From assembly GCF_021531355.1 (NCBI RefSeq), contig NZ_JADYTS010000002.1, forward strand, positions 62,001 to 126,000: a stretch of 64,000 bases of DNA. The letters run 5' to 3'. Below the pieces are notes generated by a model. That model worked only from the letters and a program-made list of their open reading frames with translations, made no database searches and had not been told where the DNA came from. Shown in pieces: positions 45,688-55,278 of the stretch (positions are counted from its first letter, which is position 1; the number at the start of each line of letters is the position of its first letter). Source of the stretch: Leyella stercorea (GTDB lineage Bacteria; Bacteroidota; Bacteroidia; Bacteroidales; Bacteroidaceae). Position numbers and translations under genes: made by a program.

Positions 45688-47737
45688 TAAAGGTACTTGT
45701 ACTGTTATGCAAAATGCTAGTATTTATCTGAGGAGCTGCATTGGCAGAACTATAGAGGAACTGAAGAAAGCGTATCTTTCGGGAAAACATATTTGTTTTC
45801 TTGTTGGGGCAGATAGTTATGTCACGAAAGAGATAGTATCTTCAGCCGCAATTTTGCCCAATAGCCTTGGTGACAACTCGTCTAACAATGACACACCACC
45901 TACGCCTACTGTAAAGTTTGTTGATAATGACACGTTTGTAAAAAGCACTGTCGGCGAGCAGACAGAGTTCTGCAAACCGCGCTTGTTCGTTTATATGGGC
46001 AAGTCGCAGTACAGGACTACAGACAATACCGTTGACGAACAGGTTAAATTGCCTTTGATGTCACTGACTAACTATGTTGATATCTGCTGCGGTCTGGCTG
46101 ATGTCAACATGCGATTGACCAAAGGCAACGAACGTACATTGTGTTGTATGCGTAATTCGCTTATATTGATTCCCGCCAAGTCGAAGCCTCAAATACCGTC
46201 ATACATAGAGCCGTATACAGCAACAGTTGTTGTCCCTTATATGGATGAGCAGGAATGTTGTCAATGGATTTCGCTTTATCTCAACAAGACAGAGGATGTT
46301 TCGTTGAAAAAGAACAGCGATGGATATTTGATGGCTGGTAACAATGATTTTCTAAGGCAGTTGTATCACTGCATGCGTGGCATGACACACCTGCAGATAT
46401 ACAGTGTTCTAAAAGACTGTAGTATGCAGCTTGGCAAAATATATTTTGAGACATCTGCATGCAACGGCAGTGAGCGAATGGCCGCATTGAAGAAGTGTAT
46501 AAGAAAAAATGCCGACCGCATAATAGAAGATTCGCGTGCGTTGATAATAGAAAATCCTTCAGTCAACGAACCTGCGGGTCTTGGATGCTTGACCAAATGG
46601 CTTAACGACCACTGTGACCAAGTGGCCAATCCATATTTGTACGTGAAGTACAGGCAAGAGGCTCCAAAAGGTCTTCTTGTGTCGGGTTTGCCAGGTTCTG
46701 GTAAGTCGATGATGGCAAAATATGTGGCAGGACGCTTTGGTTTGAGCCTTGTAAGGTTGGATTTTGGAAATCTTGGAGGAACGTATGTGGGACAATCTGA
46801 AAAGAATATGGATAGTGCATTGGCCAAGATAGAGGCGTTATCCCCATGTGTACTGTGGGTTGACGAAATGGAAAAGGCTTTTTCTGGGTCAAGTGGTGTC
46901 AATGGTTCAGAAGTTACCAAACGTTTGTTCGGAAAGTTTCTGACGTGGATGCAAGAAAAAGGCAATCGTGATGTGTCTTGCTTCGTGTTTGCTACGGCCA
47001 ACGACATATCGAAGATGCCTCCCGAGATGTTTCGCAATGGACGATTTGATGAGAAGTTCTTTACCTTTATGCCTACATCACTGGAGTGTGGAAAGATTTT
47101 TGAATCTATTGTCAGAAAGCAGACCAAGGAAGCTGATAGAGGTGAGAATCTACAGGCTTTACCTCTCTTCAATGTGTCAAAAGTAAATGCTGCCTTATTT
47201 GAAAAGATGCTTAATGATACATCTCTGTGCCTGAAAGGATGGCTGACGGAAGAACTTTGTGATAAAAGTGTTAACCGCTTAAATAAATTCTTTACTGGTG
47301 CAGACATCGAACAAGTCATAAAAAATGCGAAAAATCTATTTCTTAATGGCTATGCTTCAGATGTATCACCTGTGGGTGATGCCGTGTTTGATACACCGCA
47401 GTTTTGTGAATGTCTTAGAGAAGCCATCCGTGAGACCAAGACTTATGGTGAAACCAATCTTGTCGACATAGCACGCTGCTATGGGCAATTGTCTGTTAAT
47501 AATTTTAAGAATGCTTCGAACTCATTGGTATTGCCTTTTGACGGCTATGATGAACTTTTGTATATGTCAGCAGAGAACAACGGCAAGGCTTTGCTTTATG
47601 ATCTTAACCGTACAGGTAACAAGGAAGATGTTCACTATCAGCATCTCTCATGCAAGTATGACAAATGTATGTATGTGATAGTGCGTAATACAATTAATAG
47701 CATATCAAAGGAAATAGTAAAACAAAGATGGCAATGA
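45671..47737 (+). CDS. AAA+ ATPase, Ycf46-like
   Basis: 688 residues. The C-terminal AAA+ module has Walker A GLPGSGKSMM near residue 341, Walker B CVLWVDEMEKAFSG near 394, sensor 1 VFATAND near 438 and the arginine-finger region RNGRFDEKFF near 456. The LRLD.GNL-GGTYVGQSE and FLTWMQE patterns are those of the Ycf46 group. Residues 1-300 are a diverged helical region that may bind substrates. An ATG at 45707 is an alternative start. It overlaps both neighbours. A remodelling ATPase next to an Hsp70-like ATPase in one operon is notable. Confidence 0.85.
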   Translation: MKQNFNKGTCTVMQNASIYLRSCIGRTIEELKKAYLSGKHICFLVGADSYVTKEIVSSAAILPNSLGDNSSNNDTPPTPTVKFVDNDTFVKSTVGEQTEFCKPRLFVYMGKSQYRTTDNTVDEQVKLPLMSLTNYVDICCGLADVNMRLTKGNERTLCCMRNSLILIPAKSKPQIPSYIEPYTATVVVPYMDEQECCQWISLYLNKTEDVSLKKNSDGYLMAGNNDFLRQLYHCMRGMTHLQIYSVLKDCSMQLGKIYFETSACNGSERMAALKKCIRKNADRIIEDSRALIIENPSVNEPAGLGCLTKWLNDHCDQVANPYLYVKYRQEAPKGLLVSGLPGSGKSMMAKYVAGRFGLSLVRLDFGNLGGTYVGQSEKNMDSALAKIEALSPCVLWVDEMEKAFSGSSGVNGSEVTKRLFGKFLTWMQEKGNRDVSCFVFATANDISKMPPEMFRNGRFDEKFFTFMPTSLECGKIFESIVRKQTKEADRGENLQALPLFNVSKVNAALFEKMLNDTSLCLKGWLTEELCDKSVNRLNKFFTGADIEQVIKNAKNLFLNGYASDVSPVGDAVFDTPQFCECLREAIRETKTYGETNLVDIARCYGQLSVNNFKNASNSLVLPFDGYDELLYMSAENNGKALLYDLNRTGNKEDVHYQHLSCKYDKCMYVIVRNTINSISKEIVKQRWQ

Positions 47738-48717
47738 TAACAATGCAAGGCGTGACAATATTGCGCATATCGGATTTCAGAAGGTTCTTTACCTTGGGCG
47801 AATTTCTTTACAAGAAAGAACAATTCTACCAAATGTTTATAGAGGAACAAAGGTGTTATTGTGCTTTTGGCAATAAGAGTGATGCACTGATGTTTGTCGA
47901 TAATGAAAGAGAGTTTTATCTTTTGCGCATTTTGTGCCAATGGCTTGAAAATCCTGACAAAGAAATAACCGTATCAACGTTGGACAAAGATGTACTATAT
48001 GTGCCAGGAAAAAACGGTGAAAAGGTATTATTTCAACTTAATCGACTCGTGCCTTACATAAATGAGGCAAAAAAGCAGAACCGACTGACTAAAAAGTCAA
48101 TTCTCGGACTAACAGTTTTGTATCTGTTATTAGGGGCAAACGAGCAAGATAGCGATATTCCTGTTGTGTATGAACTACAGACGGTTGGTTTACAACTGAA
48201 AGATTTTAATGAGTGCTGGGATGATGTGGATATAGAAAAAGGTGATGGTCTGATGTTCCCACTTCACCGCCGTATCTTTGTTAATGCCAATCCGCAAAAG
48301 CCAATAACAGTTACATGGGGAATCAAGAATACTGTACTGCAGCCAAAAGAATGTCTTATAGGTCTGTTTTACGGTAACGCTTGCCATGTTTTACTACCAG
48401 GAAAGATAACAAGCTACCAGAACAAGGTGTCGTTGCGCTTGACGGCAGACGTGGAAACCAAAAGGACACGCATGGAAGTGCATACCCCAAGTGATGGTGT
48501 GGTCTACCATGACGATGTCGTGTCGATGGCATTAGCGAATGGTCTTCCTGTATGGGCTACATCAGACGGGGACATACGTTGTCCTGATTGCTGCTATGCA
48601 TTTATTAAGCGTAAAGAGGCTTTCAAGAAAATGAAATACGCCAATGATTTCTTGGCGTTTGTGCAAGAGAGCGATGACAACTATGTGTTTTATGCGACAA
48701 ACAATGTCAATCATTAG
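47728..48717 (+). CDS. Unrecognised protein, block A
   Basis: 329 soluble residues, beginning inside the 3' end of the AAA+ gene (10-bp overlap). The N-terminal 90 residues are helical (SDFRRFFTLGEFLYKKEQF). The rest has alternating beta patterns with a Cys-x-x-CysCys (IRCPDCCYAFIKR) near residue 290, which could be part of a metal site. No family match from memory. Coupling to the AAA+ gene suggests a dedicated partner. Confidence 0.55.
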   Translation: MAMITMQGVTILRISDFRRFFTLGEFLYKKEQFYQMFIEEQRCYCAFGNKSDALMFVDNEREFYLLRILCQWLENPDKEITVSTLDKDVLYVPGKNGEKVLFQLNRLVPYINEAKKQNRLTKKSILGLTVLYLLLGANEQDSDIPVVYELQTVGLQLKDFNECWDDVDIEKGDGLMFPLHRRIFVNANPQKPITVTWGIKNTVLQPKECLIGLFYGNACHVLLPGKITSYQNKVSLRLTADVETKRTRMEVHTPSDGVVYHDDVVSMALANGLPVWATSDGDIRCPDCCYAFIKRKEAFKKMKYANDFLAFVQESDDNYVFYATNNVNH

Positions 48718-48729
48718 GGAAAATAAACT

Positions 48730-49446
48730 ATGGATGAAGAAAAACTGTCAAGGTTAATTGACGACATCAAAAGTAATAATTTTGTCGAAGGCGTGTTTGA
48801 TCCGTCTAAAGCTTTTGGCGAAATGGAAAAGGTGGTACATGACATCATGCATTATAGACTGCATAAGATGCTGGATGATAATTTCAAGACCCCACAAAAA
48901 GGGCAGCTTACTGTGCCTAAAGCCGATATAGAACTGTTTGACACCATGATAGATTTGTGGAAAGTGCCATTAAGGTATGTGGTGATTACACACACCAAGT
49001 ATGAGGAGAAACCAAGTGAAAGAAATGATGAATTGGTGATTAAGCAGAAAAAAGGCTATTCTGTCAATATGTCGTCTACGGCTGAGTCAATAATGTCAGA
49101 AATAGATGTCTTTGTGGGGAAGATTAGAAAATATCTTGAAGCGCATTTTATGACAAAAGACGATAAAGCTTTTATAGGCGACTTGCATACGTACGTGTAC
49201 AAGAACTTGGTACCAGAGGACCAAAAATTGCTTGAAAGGGTGATGACGAGAAATTTTGACATAAAATATGTGGAATGTGTCGATGAATACAGCTCTGTAG
49301 ACTATTTTGAAACAGATGAGGGCAATAATAGTGAACCAGAAACACAGTGTAAAGCCGTAATGTCGAATCGCGACAGCACTTTTTGCCTTTCAAAGGGTGT
49401 ATATTTAAAACCACGAACAGAATCTAATGATAACGATTTATTATGA
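48730..49446 (+). CDS. Unrecognised soluble protein, block A
   Basis: 238 residues, mostly helical and acidic, without signal or membrane segments. The central part (STAESIMSEIDVFVGKIRKYLEAHF) is amphipathic. The C-terminal 40 residues are polar and look disordered. There is no catalytic pattern. A weakly similar segment (QSIINEIDLIYESM) in the next gene suggests that the two may share a helical module and interact. The stop overlaps the next ATG by 4 bp. Confidence 0.55.
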   Translation: MDEEKLSRLIDDIKSNNFVEGVFDPSKAFGEMEKVVHDIMHYRLHKMLDDNFKTPQKGQLTVPKADIELFDTMIDLWKVPLRYVVITHTKYEEKPSERNDELVIKQKKGYSVNMSSTAESIMSEIDVFVGKIRKYLEAHFMTKDDKAFIGDLHTYVYKNLVPEDQKLLERVMTRNFDIKYVECVDEYSSVDYFETDEGNNSEPETQCKAVMSNRDSTFCLSKGVYLKPRTESNDNDLL

Positions 49447-50177
49447 AAAGAGATGAAGAGAAACGCCTTATAATCCAAGCTCTTGGGACTAAGGATGTTG
49501 AGAAAGAAACGATGGCGGCAGTACGCCAGATTCTTAAAGAGCGTGTGGAAGAGGATAGTTATGCTGACAATGTTCTGCATGATATGGTTGCCGAGTTGGC
49601 TAATTTTGTGACTCCAAGACTGGTTATTAAACGCACTGTGATGTTTAAGCACGAGCCATTATCGGTGTCTAAGTTAGCCTGTAGTGGCATCGCTGGAGCC
49701 TTGGGTTTATGGCTCATACAGAATGACAGTAGTATGCTAAGATGGTGCGGCGGTTTGGCAGTGGCAATTGGAGGCTTTTTCTTGGGTAAGGCAATTACAA
49801 TGAGTAAGGTCAGTCAGTTTGGTAGTATAAATGTGAAAATTGATCAGGAGGCCCAAAGTATCATTAATGAGATTGACCTTATATATGAGTCAATGCACAA
49901 CATAGTGCGCCGCAATCAACTTGAGAATCAGTATGCCTCGGTTTTACGGTGGATACAGGATCTTTGGGTAGAAGGTGATGAAGAAATTCAGAATGGGGTA
50001 CGCAAGCTACTTGTGAAGATAAAATATGAGCTTGTGGATTTTGCACCTGAATATTCCGACTTCTTTGATGCCGACAAGTCGCCCTCTATAACATCACCCG
50101 CAACTACAAAACCAGCAGTTCGCAACAAGGGCAATGGAGACATAGTGGTAAGGGGCAACGTGTTGTTTCCTATGTAA
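49443..50177 (+). CDS. Membrane protein with glycine-rich hairpin, block A
   Basis: 244 residues. Two hydrophobic glycine-rich helices at about 77-92 and 101-117 (ACSGIAGALGLWLI, GGLAVAIGGFFLGKA) make a membrane hairpin, with helical soluble domains on both sides. The C-terminal tail ends in NKGNGDIVVRGNVLFPM. No family recognised. It overlaps the previous gene by 4 bp and precedes the Hsp70-like gene by 22 bp. It could hold the soluble ATPases at the membrane. Confidence 0.6.
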   Translation: MKRDEEKRLIIQALGTKDVEKETMAAVRQILKERVEEDSYADNVLHDMVAELANFVTPRLVIKRTVMFKHEPLSVSKLACSGIAGALGLWLIQNDSSMLRWCGGLAVAIGGFFLGKAITMSKVSQFGSINVKIDQEAQSIINEIDLIYESMHNIVRRNQLENQYASVLRWIQDLWVEGDEEIQNGVRKLLVKIKYELVDFAPEYSDFFDADKSPSITSPATTKPAVRNKGNGDIVVRGNVLFPM

Positions 50178-50199
50178 TTATTAAAAAACAACATCAATT

Positions 50200-51996
50200 A
50201 TGAGAAAAGAGTATATTGTTGCAGTGGATTTCGGTCATGGCGAAACGTCTGCATGGATTGTGCCAATGGAGAATCAAATGGAGCATCAAGGTGACGCTTT
50301 AAAACTAAGGACTAGTAATAAAGTAGAATTACGCACAATCTATTCCGTTATCTATCAAGACAAAAATGGAAACTTTAGCCTTGATAATACTGATGGAAAT
50401 GTGATTGGAGGGTTTAAGAAAAAGGTGTGTGACTTGAGAAAAGATACGCAGAAATACAAAGCGTACACAGAATTTATCAAGGCTATATACAAAAGGCTTC
50501 TTAATATGAACGACGACCGCTTGCATTCTGATGGAGAAGGAAATACAAATTTCTACCTTTGTATAGCATGTCCTACAAAGTGGAGCAATGATGACCGTAT
50601 AGAATATGTCGACTTTTTCAATGAAGCTCTCAAAGAATTCGGCGTTGAGGTTATGTGGGTTATAAACGAGAGCGATGCCGCATATTTCTCACATGGTTCT
50701 ACATCTGAATTTGCAGATAAGTGTGTACTCATCATCGACTACGGCTCAAGTACAATCGACTACACCTTAATGTATAATGGAAAGAAAATTTCTGACGACC
50801 AGTGGTCGAACGACTATTTGGGTGCCTCCAACATAGAGAAGTCAATATTGATGGAGTATAGCTCTCAAGAGGAGTATCAGGAAGTCTATCAAAAAACAGA
50901 AGACAAGCTACGGCACGATGCTTTAGGTTGGCTTCACATACAGCCAGAAGTGCTTTTTGAAATTAGAAAGGCAAAAGAGAATTGTGTGATAGAAGGATAC
51001 TATCCTGATTTTATGCTTCGACATAATGTGATACAGAGGCATGATATTTTAGTAGGGTCTGATCCTAATTGGAGAAGAGACAGAATGTCTTACCTCTTTG
51101 ATTATGAATGTGATATGGATAAGTGTTTGCGGGACTACAAGGAGGGTGTACATTCCTCTTTTACCAATCTTGCAAAAAACATTTCTCAGAAACTTAAGGA
51201 CAAAAAAGTTGACACTGTCATTATGAGCGGTGGTGCCAGCCTCATGCCATGGGTTAAAGAAATGGTGAAAAGCACTTTTCCTACAGCAGAAATCAAACTT
51301 GACAACAATGCAAGTTTTGTAGTGTCAAAAGGCGCGGCTCTTTATGCGCGTGATCAGATAAAGGCATTTGAGCTTTTTATGGAAAAGATTGAGGCCTATG
51401 AGTATAAGGAAGTTTATATTGATGCTGACAGAACAGCCACGAATGTAGCTGTAGACGAGTTGTTTCCACCTTTTGCAGACAAACTTTGTGAGAATTCCCA
51501 TACAGCAGCTGAGTTAAGGGACGAAGGTTTAAATTTCCTATTCTGTCTCAATAGCCAAAACCAGAAATACTGCAACATAATGACAGATACCATTCGCACG
51601 ACAATAAGCCAAAAAGTAGCAAATGATATTAAGGAAGTGGTACAATCTGTGTTCTCTATAGACATTTCTGTTGATGACATTCATATAGACATCAATCCTG
51701 ATATTTTGAATTTTCCAGAAATAGGATTTGAAAAAGGTGGTGAATACTATGAAAAGATATCAAGTGAAATATCTAGACCATTCTTTTCTATAACATGGGA
51801 CAAGATGCGAACTGTTTCGGAATGTAGAAAGATTATAGGGACTATTCATAATTGGTTAAAGGGAGTCAGCAAGGGGTTCAAATACGATGAGAACAGTTTA
51901 GCTTCGTCTGTAGATAACATAAAACAGCAAGTAAAAACGCTTGCAAAAGAGGTGTTCTACAAATATCAGCTTTTCCAGACTACGTTCAAGGGATAA
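50200..51996 (+). CDS. Hsp70/actin-fold ATPase, block A
   Basis: 598 residues. The N-terminal 400 residues match the Hsp70-actin nucleotide-binding fold: phosphate 1 VAVDFGHGETS near residue 7, FYLCIACPTKW near 115 with a downstream NESDAA like the connect region, phosphate 2 IIDYGSSTIDYTL near 178 and adenosine VIMSGGASLMPW near 340. The last 200 residues are not an Hsp70 substrate-binding domain and I do not recognise them. It may act as a specialised chaperone or assembly ATPase together with the Ycf46-like protein. A hairpin with GC-rich stem follows, and then a decayed copy. Confidence 0.8.
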   Translation: MRKEYIVAVDFGHGETSAWIVPMENQMEHQGDALKLRTSNKVELRTIYSVIYQDKNGNFSLDNTDGNVIGGFKKKVCDLRKDTQKYKAYTEFIKAIYKRLLNMNDDRLHSDGEGNTNFYLCIACPTKWSNDDRIEYVDFFNEALKEFGVEVMWVINESDAAYFSHGSTSEFADKCVLIIDYGSSTIDYTLMYNGKKISDDQWSNDYLGASNIEKSILMEYSSQEEYQEVYQKTEDKLRHDALGWLHIQPEVLFEIRKAKENCVIEGYYPDFMLRHNVIQRHDILVGSDPNWRRDRMSYLFDYECDMDKCLRDYKEGVHSSFTNLAKNISQKLKDKKVDTVIMSGGASLMPWVKEMVKSTFPTAEIKLDNNASFVVSKGAALYARDQIKAFELFMEKIEAYEYKEVYIDADRTATNVAVDELFPPFADKLCENSHTAAELRDEGLNFLFCLNSQNQKYCNIMTDTIRTTISQKVANDIKEVVQSVFSIDISVDDIHIDINPDILNFPEIGFEKGGEYYEKISSEISRPFFSITWDKMRTVSECRKIIGTIHNWLKGVSKGFKYDENSLASSVDNIKQQVKTLAKEVFYKYQLFQTTFKG

Positions 51997-52046
51997 AATA
52001 TTGATTGTTGCACTTGCTTAGCATAAAGTAAAATTGTTTACTCCTG

Positions 52047-52075
52047 CCCCACAATGCTGATGTGGCATTGTGGGG
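52047..52075 (+). terminator. Hairpin after the Hsp70-like gene
   Basis: CCCCACAATGC (52047-52057) pairs perfectly with GCATTGTGGGG (52065-52075). The following bases are TATTAAATTTT, so termination is likely but the T-run is weak. It separates the operon from the decayed Hsp70-like copy. Confidence 0.6.
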
Positions 52076-52091
52076 TATTAAATTTTGCATG

Positions 52092-53264
52092 ATGAAAGAA
52101 TACATAGTTTCAATAAAGATTGGAAATTACAAAACGAGTGCTTGGGTTGTCGGATTTGACAAAAGATTTGGGGCATATGGAGACGTATTAAAGTTGAAAG
52201 GATGTTACAGGAGTGATCAACAATTAAATACTGTAGTTTATGATGATGGGGTAGGAAATTTTTCATATGAAACATACATTGGTGAATTGGTATTTGGATT
52301 TATACGCAAAATAGATGTACTTCGATGTGATGGCAAAGCTTGTAAAGCATTGACTGCATTTATAAAATCTTTGTATGTCTTGATGCTTAAATACAACGAT
52401 ATACTTAAGGTAGATGGTAAAGGCAGTACTAATTTTTATCTTTGTGTCACATACCCGTCTAACTGGACAAAAAAGGAAGGTCAGGATTATGCTAACTTTC
52501 TTAATGATGCACTTAAGCCGTTTGGCGTTGAGATAATGTGGGCAATTAATGAAAGTATTGCTGCTTATGCGAATTATTATTTGCAAGATGTTTCACAGAA
52601 AAATGTAGACAAATGTGTGTTGTTGATTGATTACGGCCCCACAGCGATAAACTATACAGTTATGCATTATGGAATAGTGGTACCTGAATTATCATGGTCG
52701 GATTATTCGCTTGGTGCTTCTAATATAGAAAAAATTATATTGGCTGATTATAGCAAACAAGAGAGGTTTCAGGAGGTCTATCAAAAAACGATGGATAAGT
52801 TGCGGAGTGATGCTTTGGAAAGTGTTAACATACTATTAGAGTTGCTTTTCGAAATTAGAAAGGCAAAAGAGAATTGTGTGATAGAGGGATACTATCCTGA
52901 TTTTACGTTTCAACTTAATGTGATACAGAGGCATGATATTTTAGCAAGGTATGACCCTAACTGGATAAGAGACAAAATGACTTACCTCTTTGACTACGAA
53001 TGCAACATGGATGAAGTTTTAAATGATTATAAAGTAGAACTGTTACAGTCATTCTGAAATATTTCAAAGAAAATGTTCCAATTTGGAGGCTTACAGGCTG
53101 ATAGTGTTGTTTTGTATGGCGGCGGAACCCTTATGCCGTGGGTAAAATCAATTGTTATGGATGGTTTTGCAACGAAAAAAGTATTTATGTGTGACCCTAT
53201 GCCGGAAGCAAGAGGAGGTGCTATATATGCCAGAGAAAAACTGTTGAATGTAGTCAAATACTGA
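52092..53264 (+). pseudogene. Decayed copy of the Hsp70/actin-fold gene
   Basis: Homologous throughout to the first two thirds of the gene at 50200; the stretch ENCVIEGYYPDF and QRHDIL is identical. An in-frame TGA at 53055-53057 interrupts it, and homology resumes in the same frame (LYGGGTLMPWV) to a stop at 53262-53264. A few codons are missing near the stop, and about 190 C-terminal residues of the parent are absent. The phosphate 1 motif is lost (IKIGNYKTS in place of VDFGHGETS) and phosphate 2 has NYT for DYT. Loss of these ATP-binding residues before or after the stop suggests relaxed selection. A truncated 322-residue product could still be made. Confidence 0.8.
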
Positions 53265-53337
53265 ACCTGTTTAACAATACTCTGTTAATTCTAATGTAAT
53301 TGTGGATTTATTGTTAAGTGTGTCTAATATACTAAGG

Positions 53338-53378
53338 AAACTTGCAAACAGAAAATTAAGGTTTGCAAGTTTTTCTTT
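53338..53378 (+). terminator. Intrinsic terminator ending block A
   Basis: AAACTTGCAAAC (53338-53349) pairs with GTTTGCAAGTTT (53361-53372), followed by TTCTTTTT. The strong stem and T-rich end mark a transcription boundary. Confidence 0.88.
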
Positions 53379-53450
53379 TTCTATGATAGATTGGTTACCT
53401 TTCCCAACTCTATAACATAAAAACGTATCACAATAAAATAATTAAAAGAC

Positions 53451-53813
53451 ATGAACAGACCAAGTATTATAGACACAGTAGTATTGAAAGACAGGCTGCA
53501 GGAGTATGCGATGAAAGTCGGTCGTATTAGTGCTCGCCCACTATTGGTGCTATATTTCATCATGGTGAGCAAAGACACTCCGAAGAGCGATAAGTTGATG
53601 ATATTGTCAACCATATCTTATCTGGTGTTCCCGATAGACTTTATTTCAGCTAAGCGTCTGCCTATTATAGGATGGATAGATGAAGCTTTTTCGCTTTCAG
53701 TTGCCTATCAGAAAGTGAGTAAGAATATCACTCCTGAGATTGAACGAAAGACGGATGCTTTGCTCGACAAGTGGTTTCCTGAATATGCCAACTATATTGA
53801 AGTCTTTGAATAA
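53451..53813 (+). CDS. YkvA-like DUF1232 membrane protein
   Basis: 120 residues with the DUF1232 core: SDKLMILSTISYLVFPIDFIS then IIGWIDEAFSLSVAY (residues about 45-85), a short membrane hairpin with the usual PIDFI. The family is widespread and without assigned function. The C-terminal 40 residues are soluble and helical. It stands alone after the block A terminator. Confidence 0.8.
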   Translation: MNRPSIIDTVVLKDRLQEYAMKVGRISARPLLVLYFIMVSKDTPKSDKLMILSTISYLVFPIDFISAKRLPIIGWIDEAFSLSVAYQKVSKNITPEIERKTDALLDKWFPEYANYIEVFE

Positions 53814-53956
53814 ATGCACACAATAAAGAAAAGCAAATATTATTGATTTGCATTCATAACAATCGCTGAAAAGATTTTTTGGTTGTTGAAATAATACATT
53901 TCGAAATGCTACGTTACAGATAGATAAGGGGTTACAACAAATAAAAACTTACGGAT

Positions 53957-54391
53957 ATGGACAAGAATAAATTTAAGGATGCCTATGATATAGGTGAGAA
54001 TATGGCAGTGCTTAGCAGTGAAGGAAGAAGTTTCACCATCATCAATAAGGAAACTGATAAGACAAGGCAGTTTGTAAGTGAAGACGGAACTCTTCTTGTG
54101 GCAGACAGCGAGATTGACTTTGATGCAATAAATAAGGGATGTCCAAATTTCAATGGTTGTAAATCTGTTCGATATTGTTTCGGTAGATATGATAATTTCC
54201 GACATGGTGTTTGCGCTATCTCTTGGATGATATATCCCGATGGACGCTACTTTGCTGATGAGGATGGTTTCGGAATGGAAGACAATGACGAAGAAAAAGC
54301 CTATTGCATCATCAATAAGGACTTGGAAATAATCGTGCCTTTTCAGCCAATGGACGATGTGGAGGAAATATTGAGGAAATACGAGAAGTAA
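53957..54391 (+). CDS. WG-repeat-like small protein
   Basis: 144 residues. The second half (YDNFRHGVCAISWMIYPDG, then YCIINKDLEIIVPFQP) has the pattern of degenerate WG repeats: aromatic-basic-Gly, a strand, a turn, then the 'I I N K D ... I V P' unit. No signal peptide, so probably cytoplasmic. A 29-bp sequence just upstream (53908-53936) recurs at 58378-58406. It is 2 bp from the next gene. Confidence 0.5.
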   Translation: MDKNKFKDAYDIGENMAVLSSEGRSFTIINKETDKTRQFVSEDGTLLVADSEIDFDAINKGCPNFNGCKSVRYCFGRYDNFRHGVCAISWMIYPDGRYFADEDGFGMEDNDEEKAYCIINKDLEIIVPFQPMDDVEEILRKYEK

Positions 54392-54393
54392 GT

Positions 54394-54942
54394 ATGTTGG
54401 TTATTCATCCAAAAGACAGAACGACTTCTGTACTCTCTACACTATATGAGGGTATGGATGCAAATATGGTTAGCAGTAATTGCTCTAATAAAAAAATGGA
54501 GCATTTGTTGCATCATGTTTCTACACAAGAACGAATCATGTTACTTGGACATGGCTCAGACAAAGGGCTGTTCTATCGAGGGGATGACACTAAGGATGAG
54601 TTTGATAAAATCATTGTTGGACACCCACACGCATTCCATTTGCGTAAGCACGGTAGTAATATCATTGGCATATGGTGTTATGCAGACAAGTTTGCAAGAG
54701 CAGAAGGACTGCATGGGCTATTCTCAGGCATGATAATATCTGAGCAAAGTGAAGCAGAGGAATATGGTATCATGGCTACACAACAGGAGATTCTAAAGTC
54801 CAATACCATCATGTTTGGACACTTACGTTGGCTACTTGACGAGGTTATCCCTCTATGCGAAATACCACAGCGTATCAAAAACATGGATGCTGAAAGAACT
54901 TCACTATCCGTATTTAACTACAACAATTTCCATTACATATAA
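54394..54942 (+). CDS. Caspase-like (clan CD) candidate protein
   Basis: 182 residues. A strand ending MLLGHGSDKGLF (His near residue 52) and a later strand IIGIWCYADKFA (Cys near 91) give the His-Gly and Cys pair, spaced as in caspase/CHAT-type folds. The downstream SGMIISEQSEAE is well ordered too. I infer a caspase-like fold; activity is not shown, and an inactive or hydrolase-like role is possible. It directly follows the WG-repeat-like gene. Confidence 0.5.
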   Translation: MLVIHPKDRTTSVLSTLYEGMDANMVSSNCSNKKMEHLLHHVSTQERIMLLGHGSDKGLFYRGDDTKDEFDKIIVGHPHAFHLRKHGSNIIGIWCYADKFARAEGLHGLFSGMIISEQSEAEEYGIMATQQEILKSNTIMFGHLRWLLDEVIPLCEIPQRIKNMDAERTSLSVFNYNNFHYI

Positions 54943-54953
54943 TCAAAAAGGTT

Positions 54954-55241
54954 ATGCAAGTAATTAAACTTAATGGTGACCATTTGACATTCAAAGGCAG
55001 GGTTTATGGCTCTGTTGGCATAGAATATCGTATAGAGTATGATAAAACTGCTTTTCGCATGGAATATAACTACAAATATGTATATTCCGAAAAAGAACGG
55101 TGCACGTTATGTGGTGCAGACGATTCTACTGTAACACATGAACTTACTCCACTAAAGAGAGGAATATTCCTGATTTATGAAGTAGAAGGCTTTCGAGGTC
55201 AAGAAACCGCAAGAAAAAAGCATACGATAGTAGTCATATAA
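54954..55241 (+). CDS. Unrecognised small protein
   Basis: 95 residues, 11 bp after the caspase-like gene. Alternating polar and hydrophobic residues suggest a beta-rich domain (LTFKGRVYGSVGIEYRIEYD). A Cys-x-x-Cys (CTLCGADD) lies near residue 48. No family recognised. Confidence 0.45.
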   Translation: MQVIKLNGDHLTFKGRVYGSVGIEYRIEYDKTAFRMEYNYKYVYSEKERCTLCGADDSTVTHELTPLKRGIFLIYEVEGFRGQETARKKHTIVVI

Positions 55242-55278
55242 CACCAACCATAAGACTTCATCAAGATATATATAACCG

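Noticed and set aside
41258..51996. Block A as a contractile injection system or phage-tail module
   Set aside because: An AAA+ ATPase is present, but no sheath, tube, baseplate or spike protein is recognisable.
41258..51996. Block A as a capsule locus because of the UpxY gene
   Set aside because: No glycosyltransferase, Wzx/Wzy or sugar-nucleotide gene lies downstream.
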